Shown here: piece by piece, positions 57,741 to 64,000 of the stretch
Layout: each line of letters starts with the position of its first letter
Position numbering within the stretch: the stretch's first letter is position 1
Origin: Ligustrum vulgare
Lineage: Eukaryota > Streptophyta > Magnoliopsida > Lamiales > Oleaceae
Direction: 5' to 3'
Assembly: GCA_963555705.1 (NCBI GenBank)
Contig: OY743168.1
Location: 94,280,925-94,344,924, forward strand
DNA length: 64,000 nt
Program-made: the position numbers and the translations under genes
The notes under the pieces: model-generated
Told to the model about the DNA's origin: nothing
The model's database searches: none
Seen by the model: only the letters and a program-made list of their open reading frames with translations

Positions 57741-60665
57741 GCGCTTGTTGGGAGGCAACCCAACCTTCCTTCCCTTTTATTTATTATGCTTTCAGAATTT
57801 ATTTATTTATTTACAGAATTTTAGATATATGCATATTTAGGTATGTTTTTGATGTTGCATTAGGCTAAGTTTTTATCGTCATTCCAAACTCACACACACT
57901 AGTTTGAATATGAAGTTAATGTTTGGGAAAATCATTGCATCGATCATGAAGTGATTAGGGGGATAAAAATGATTTTGAATTTCAAAAATATCAAAAATAG
58001 GAAGAAATTTCATTACTGCCGTGACCTGAACGATCACGGGCCTATAAGCTCTAGCGATCGCGACTTTGCATTACAAAATCAACAGATTTTTTAAGCTTGA
58101 ACCACGCGATCGCCTGGCTCTCCAGCCAGGCGATCGCGTGGCTGTACTCAGAGCAAATTCGGCAGTTTAAGTGTTTTCCTCATTCTTTCAACTTTAAACA
58201 TTACAAACTTGTTTTCTCTCCCCTAAACACCTTGTATTTGATCTTACATCTTGTGTGCATGTCATCAACACTTTGTTGCATCAATATCATTGCTTACATG
58301 ACTTCAAAATCCAATCGAAGGTATGATCTCTTCACTTAAATCAATTTTTAGTCAAAATTGTGAATGTCTCTTTAAATTCTTCTACCTAGAAATTGTAAAT
58401 TGTGAAGAATGGGCTTAGGTTAGTGGTTGGAGAGTGTGATTTGTGGTTGAGTAGACAAAAATTTTGGGTTCATTCATGCCTCCAACCCTATGCATATCCA
58501 TTGATTTTTGCAATGTCCATTAAGTGTTTGATGAAATGTCACAAAGACGTTCTTGTGCTAATTTTAGAAATTCATTCGAGCATTTATCTTCATGACATGT
58601 TTATCAATGTTTATGTGTGTGTAGTTCATGAATTAGTTCACATCTTGACATGAAATCATGAAAACCAACATTGCACCATGGCAGCCCCATTGCAAGGCCA
58701 CTGCAGGCCATTGCACCCTGAAAACTGCTTCACGTCACCTACTTCTCTACATTATTTCATGACCCTATTGATCTTCAAATGAGCTGAATTTTTAATATAT
58801 TTTCAATCATGCGGTGAACTTTAACGTATCAAAAGATGGCTCAGGAAAATTTATGTTTTTCTAGGCGAAGTCAAGGCTTGAATGTGTGTGGTCGACCAAT
58901 GTTGAAAATTCAAAATTTTGCCTTAACTTTAGTTTGGGGGTGTGGTACTGAACTTTCATTTCTTCTTATTGGTGTTTATGTATTCTAATGTTAATTATTT
59001 CTTATTTGCAGGGAAAACACCCGTCAAAACACGCCAACCCAATTTGAACATTACAAACGAAGGGTCGATTCATCCAAGACAGTGCAACAAGAAGCTTCAA
59101 AGAAATACATCCTCTAAACTTGGGAAGTTCTCGTTCTCTTTTCTTTGTCTTGTTTTATTTTGTTGAATCTTTTTGACAAACATTGAGGACAATGTTCATT
59201 TCAAGTTTGGGGGTGAAAATTCATTGCATTCTTCATTCATTTTATATTCATTCGATTCTTTAGGGGCTAAAAAATAAAATAAATAAAATAAATAAAATAA
59301 AAAACAAAAAAATAAAAAATAAATTTGAAAACTTTGTTGACATGTTTATTGCCTAGGATATAGTATGAATCAATTTGTGTTTATGCTTGAAAAGTGGACA
59401 ACATGAAAGCATGAATTTATTTTGAACTAGTTATGTTTTGCTAGATTCATACTTATTGCGCACATAGCCAGTGTTGGATAATTGCTTGTGTGAGGGATGT
59501 TGTTTAATGCATGTGGGGCAAAGTTTTATGCAATTTGAACTTAGGAATGACTCAAAAAGCCCCGAAACTTAGATCGTTAGACATCCCACCCCTAAATTAG
59601 AACCAATCATGCTAAAAGGCAAGTTTGGGGGTAAAATTGTTGGAATTTGTGTGTATTGACGGGTTGGAGGTATGTGGTTCTTGGTTTTTCACTTTAGTTA
59701 TTGCAGTTTGGTCAATTGGTATAAACCATTTCCAGCATAAAAACAGAAAAATGCTGAAGGTCTTATTCCGCTCTTCAAATGCCTTTTTGACTCGAGTAAG
59801 TAAGTCCGAGGGGTCCTTCAAACCTGGTGCCCTAAAGCCAATTGGCTTGGGAGTCATCGACCTAAAGCTCGCTACATGGGTCAATTAGAAAGCAAGTACG
59901 GAGAGTGGACTTACACATAAGACATTATAACATCTTTAACTTTTCTGTTTAAGCCTTTATGACTCGGGAAAGTACGTCTGAGGGGTTCTTTGAACCTGGT
60001 ACCCTAAAGCCAACTGGTTTGGGAGTTTCCGATCTGAAAGCCCGCTACAGGGGTCATATAGAAAGCCCGTATGAAAAGTTCTGCACAAAGATGGTAAAAG
60101 ACGGAGACAAATAAAAGAAAAAGTCGTCCATAAAAAAAAAATATTGCATGGTATAAGCTTTGTTGACTGAACTGTGGTGGTTGAGGTTGTAGAATTGAGG
60201 ACTGCTTTCTTTTGATTAGTTGTGCATGCATATTTCTGATTATGACTACCTTGTGTGGAAAAAGCAAAGAATATTTTTAGAACCCACATAGATAAAAACC
60301 TGGGATGCGAGAGAAAAAGCAGAAAGTGGTGATCATCCATGAGCGTTGAAAGGAAATTTATTAGAATTCATAGATTGACCACATGGGATTCGGGCTGGAT
60401 TATGCATAATGAGCCACACGGTGTTGAGTATATCTTTTGCATAAGTATGCGTTTGACATTGGCTATTCACACACACACTTAAAAATCTGGCAAATATAAC
60501 TAGAAATTATTTTGCATTGTTGTTCATGACGCTTGCTTAAAGCTTAAATTGGTTTGGACTTTGGAGGTATATGGTAAACATGTTGACACAACAAAAATAT
60601 TTGTTCTCTTATTTTTTTGATTTCTGTAGTTTAGTTTAAATTGTTCGAGGACGAACAATAGTTCT
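57741..60665 (+). other. A2 3' region: conserved post-pol block, no pol genes
   Basis: Starts with GCGCTTGTTGGGAGGCAACC (57741-57760). It holds three AGTTTGGGGG copies (58931, 59204 and 59622) before the true polypurine tract, with ATTGAGGACAATG at 59182. There is an A/T tract (59265-59330), and an imperfect direct repeat about 59760-59890 against 59955-60065 (GACTCG..AAGT.CG..GAGGGGT.CTT). None of the short ORFs resembles RT, integrase or env. Confidence 0.7.
58102..58141. repeat. Perfect 18-bp stem, 4-nt loop hairpin built on GCGATCGC
   Basis: Arm CCACGCGATCGCCTGGCT (58102-58119), loop CTCC, and its exact complement to 58141. Each arm contains GCGATCGC (58106 and 58130), and another octamer lies at 58054. 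It is inside A2, downstream of gag-protease. Confidence 0.95.
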
Positions 60666-60679
60666 AGTTTGGGGGTATT
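60666..60679 (+). other. A2 polypurine tract
   Basis: AGTTTGGGGGTATT immediately before the 3' LTR start TGATAAGTG. Same core as A1. Confidence 0.88.
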
Positions 60680-62176
60680 TGATAAGTGTATTTTATACAC
60701 TTATTTGTATGTCTAAATTAGGATTAATTATTGTCGTTTGGGAATATTTCATATTTAATTTATGTTTATTTGTTTACTTTTCAGAAAAAGTCTCAATTGA
60801 AGAAGAATGAAGCAATTAATGGAAAAATGACACGATTGGATGTTAATTGGAGCTAAATTGGACAAGTGAGGAGTTTGTGACAACAATCGGGAAACATGCT
60901 TGCTGCCAAAGTGACTAAATCAGAGGTTGAGGACCTAATTGAATGAATTAAGAGCTTGAATGGTCAAATCGAGAAGAAGATAAAGTTTGGGGACTAAATT
61001 GCAACAATCGGAAGTTGAGGACTGAAGGTGCAATTAAAAGTCAGGGACTAACTTGTACAGCCGAGAAAATCGCTAAGTCGCGATCGCTGGATACGTTCCA
61101 CGCGATCGCGAGAAGGTTCAAATTCTTAACCCGAGAGCCTTAACGTCTACCACGCGATCGCGAAAGGGTCTACCACGCGATCGCGCGCTTGTCCGACTGG
61201 GCCGCAGATCAGATTTTTCTCGCGATTTTTGACAGGCTTTGGGCTTTTTGACCTAGGTTTTCTCCAAAACCTATATATACAACATAAGAGGCACGAAAAT
61301 AGAACCTTTGCCTCTCCATAGAACGAGCCACAACAGAGATTTTACATCAAATTCTTGGGGAATTAAGCATCGCAAAGGGGCGTGAATTGAAGATAATTGA
61401 AGAATTGAGACTTGGTGCATGCTTTCCTTTCTTCTTATTGTTTTCAATGAACGTTTTACTTTATTGTTTATGCTTTTTAATCATGATGTGTAACTAAATA
61501 TAACGTTGGGATGAACGATGTAGCCTAGTTAATTATTTTAATTCCAAATTCCTTTATTTTAGTAATTCGTTGCATGTATTGATTTATTATTGTTCTTAAT
61601 GCTTGAATTGCTTGATCACCAATTCATGATTTATTGAGTTATTTCCATAATCCGAGAGGTGAGTTAATAATTTAGAACGTGGTAATAAATCCAGTAATTG
61701 AACAAGAGATAGAGATATACTCGTGTTATTATTGCGGTCGTGTGTGAATTCTTGCGTGTTATGCATTTAGATAAGGAATATTCGGACCCTCTGTAGAGAT
61801 ACATGGTTGACTTATTTAGGTAGAATTGATTTAAACTCGAGAGAGGAATCTCAATATACATTAGTGAATTCGACCGAATGCATATTTAGAAAATAAAATC
61901 TGGAATTGGAATTGATTTAATTGGCTAGGTGAAATCGTGAATCACAACCACTTTACAATCATACTTTAAAACAAAACAATTTCACAATTCTTTTTTAATT
62001 CATCTTCTTAGTTTTAATTTAAAACATAAAATTCATTTGTCTGTTCAAATAAATTTTAGAACTAAAATATTTCGGTAATTAATAGCAGTCCTCGTGGGAG
62101 CGATAATCCGGACTCTAAAGTCCACTTTATTACTTGATTGCGATATCGTACACTTGCGATCTAAAATTGCAGAACA
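60680..62176 (+). repeat. A2 3' LTR
   Basis: 1497 bp. By eye it differs from the 5' LTR at six bases and one single-base indel, all within the first 350 bp or so; the remainder looks identical. It carries the four GCGATCGC octamers and TATATATA (61272-61279). Confidence 0.93.
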
Positions 62177-62181
62177 TTAAG

Positions 62182-63744
62182 CACGGTCTTATGTGAGCCA
62201 TGAGTAAGTTTGTTTCCTTATTGCCTTTATATCTTATGCCTCTTCTGTTCATAACCCCATTTTCGTTCTTTTCTTGCTAGGTTCCAAGGACTTCCCGAAG
62301 ATTTCTCTGAAGGGTCTCATGGCTAAAAAGATCCCTCCTGCCCTTTGTCACGGCAGTGAAATTGAAAAGAAGCAGAAAGCAGTACTGGCTAACTTGCAAG
62401 TTGGGGTGGCAAAGGAGGTGTCTAAGGCGTCCACAACCCAACTTCAGGGTCCTCTTCCTGCCCTACTGCCACCACCCAATCTGCTTCCAGTGGGTCCCCA
62501 ACAGCCCAGCATAGAAAAGGAAGCTGATCCTAAAAGAGCTACCGCAAAGGGGAAAGGGAAAAGGTCATATAGGGGTGGCTCGAAGAGAGAAAGGGAGGCT
62601 AAGGATGTCTCTGAGCCATCCTCATTCTTCGAGGATATTTCCGAGAGCGTATCCGAGGAAGATCCCGCCCCCTTGAAGAGGCTCAGAAGGGGCAAGGACA
62701 AGGAATACACCTCCGCACCTCTGCCACCAGAGATTCAGGACTTGGAGGATGAGCCATCTGTGTCTATCCCAGATTTGGCTTACGAAGTGACACCTGAGGG
62801 AGCAGAAGAGCTCAAGCGCATTAAAACCAGTGTTCTCCCCAGAGATATTACCTTCAGTCCTTCTCTATTCGACTCCCCCAGTTCTCCTCCCGCCAGGGCC
62901 GCATTAATTACTGAACAATTTTAGACAGAGGGCTGGTTTGCCTTTTCTTCCAGTGCCAGTCCGTCTCGAAAGCTGCTCGCTGCTAAAGCCATGAACGCCA
63001 GGGCGCTGGCCCTTATTGACGAGGTGGAATCTTCCGTGGAGGAGGCGCATTGGGACAAGAAAGATACTGAGACTACTTTTCGCCATGCAGACAACATGCT
63101 AAAAGAAATTAATTACCTCAAAACTCAGCTGTCCATAGCCCGTAAATCTTCCTCCGAGGAGAGGGCTAACGCTAAGCGCCTCCAGGAAGATAATGATAAA
63201 TTGAAACATGACCTCCAGGCCTCTGAGTCAGACGTGGCGGCTTTGTGCAAAAAACTAGATGACTCCAACCGTGGATAGTCCATCACATCTGAAGCTTTGA
63301 CCACCGCTAACGCAGGCAAGTCTAAGCTGGAGGCTGAGGTGGAAGCAACCAACGAAAAATTAGGGAGGGAGATAGAGGCTAAGGCAAAGGTGGAGGAGGA
63401 CCTTGCCTCTTTAGAACGGCACATGCAAAACTAGGATCACAGAGGTTCTGGAGTAGACCGTTATGACACGGGTGGAAAACGCTCTAAGTGCCAAAGTGTC
63501 TGAGGCTGTCCAGAATTTTAAAGACACTTTTGAAGAGACCACAGAATACGAGGCCATGTAGAGGGTCTTTGGGAACATAGGGGCCAGGATGGCTGTAGGG
63601 GATGTGAAGGAAGCTTTCCCAACTTTGGACCTATCCTCCATTGAAGCCCTATACCCCGAACCTCAAGAAGATTCTCCTAACGACCCTGCAGATCCTTTGG
63701 GTGCACCTGAAAAGGGTTCTTCAGAGGATGTCCCTCAGCAATGA
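62182..63744 (+). pseudogene. Plant transposon protein, C-terminal part (after the A2 insertion)
   Basis: Continues the frame broken at 53579: KLFVK joins HGLM across the duplicated TTAAG. A TGA (ATG TGA GCC) follows, then a 77-bp intron (62204-62280) with matching phase. The last exon reads SKDFPKISLKGLMAKKIPPAL, a Pro/Lys-rich low-complexity region with KGKGKRSYRGG, an acidic stretch (FEDISESVSEEDPAPLKRLR), then a long heptad-type coiled coil (about 63040-63420). TAG stops at 62922, 63276, 63454 and 63559 and a frameshift near 63425 break it. The last frame ends at TGA 63742-63744. Domain order fits the plant transposon-protein family named for the N-terminal half. Confidence 0.6.
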
Positions 63745-64000
63745 TCCTTTTTTGTATTTGCCTTGTTGTTGTTTTTTCTTTTGTAAGTGCAATGACACCT
63801 TGTATTGTAAATGTAACAACATTCAAATTGTATATAATTTGATTTTATGAATGCAATGATTTTTTGTATTTAATTCAATGTTTATCTGTTTAAGTGTGAA
63901 CGCTTCCAGACACAAACGCCTCGCGAACGCATTGTATGAAGATATATGTATAGTCCCTCAGATCTAAGTAGCCTCAAGGAATTCATGTTTGCTGGTTAGA
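63745..64000. other. Downstream sequence, no gene
   Basis: T-rich 3' flank (TTGTTGTTGTTTTTTC) with possible polyadenylation-type AATGTAAC and ATGAATGCAATG words. No ORF. Confidence 0.4.

Larger units (their letters stand above)
53580..62176 (+). mobile_element. Athila-like retrotransposon A2, gag-protease only, non-autonomous (8.6 kb)
   Basis: LTRs of 1498 and 1497 bp (TGATAAGTG to GCAGAACA), target duplications TTAAG at 53575-53579 and 62177-62181, tRNA-Asp primer site at 55084 and polypurine tract at 60666. The internal region has gag and protease, then about 3 kb without RT, RNase H or integrase. The conserved block that follows integrase in A1 (GCGCTTGTTGGGAGGCAACC) comes here at 57741, about 40 nt after the end of the gag-protease reading. 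Pol has therefore been lost cleanly from this spot. The LTRs are nearly identical, so insertion is recent and must have used enzymes from elsewhere. Confidence 0.93.

Noticed and set aside
1..64000. CRISPR arrays, bacterial operons, tRNA genes, pararetrovirus insertions
   Set aside because: No regularly spaced short repeats, no cloverleaf with A and B boxes and no viral movement or coat protein signatures were seen; all RT-related sequence fits gypsy/Athila or copia.

Overview
This is nuclear DNA from a flowering plant, most likely a eudicot. It is AT-rich. Two housekeeping-type genes have many small GT-AG exons and close resemblance to Arabidopsis proteins, and the rest is dominated by plant transposable elements: Athila-type LTR retrotransposons primed by tRNA-Asp, 5S-containing Cassandra solo LTRs, Tourist/Harbinger MITEs, MULE-like elements and copia fragments. 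The species cannot be fixed from the sequence alone.

Genic part (1-28.8 kb). The minus strand carries an 11-exon isoprenylcysteine methylesterase gene (86-9684, 419 aa, triad S227-D328-H360). It also carries a 9-exon TMEM33/Pom33-like membrane protein gene (11184-19433, 343 aa). Both were assembled exon by exon from homology and splice sites, and every phase agrees. Their long first introns are TE traps. ICME intron 1 holds a MULE-type inverted-repeat element with a perfect 9-bp target duplication, followed 20 bp later by a 1-kb Harbinger MITE. Intron 1 of the second gene holds a 5S-derived Cassandra solo LTR, a 1.5-kb foldback sequence and a copia integrase fragment. On the plus strand follows a FAR1/FRS-type (MULE-transposase derived) gene at 24966-28085, interrupted by frameshifts and a stop. 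A convergent small ORF (28413-28781) encodes a CCHC knuckle plus GRF zinc finger. A pair of inverted repeats (24340 and 29848) brackets both and may mark a decayed MULE.

Repeat part (29-64 kb). 31-32 kb holds a MITE with a second Cassandra solo LTR nested inside it. 32.7-47.8 kb is an old LTR-like repeat split by a complete but inactive Athila-type retrotransposon on the minus strand (A1, 35939-46042, TSD CTTAG) with gag, protease, RT/RNase H and integrase remnants. 47.8-50.8 kb holds a MITE and two copia fragments. 52.3-63.7 kb is an intron-containing plant transposon ORF (putative 'gypsy-type transposon' domain plus coiled coil). It is cut in two by a second Athila-like element (A2, 53580-62176, TSD TTAAG) that has near-identical LTRs and gag-protease but no RT, RNase H or integrase.

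The features most worth a second look are: the GCGATCGC palindrome clusters shared by the LTRs of both Athila elements, plus a perfect 18-bp-stem hairpin in A2; the repeated polypurine-tract-like module in both 3' regions; the gag-only structure of A2 beside a pol-bearing relative; the TAG-biased stop codons of the interrupted ORF; and the FAR1-like/GRF pair between inverted repeats. I saw no convincing evidence of a wholly new biological system.
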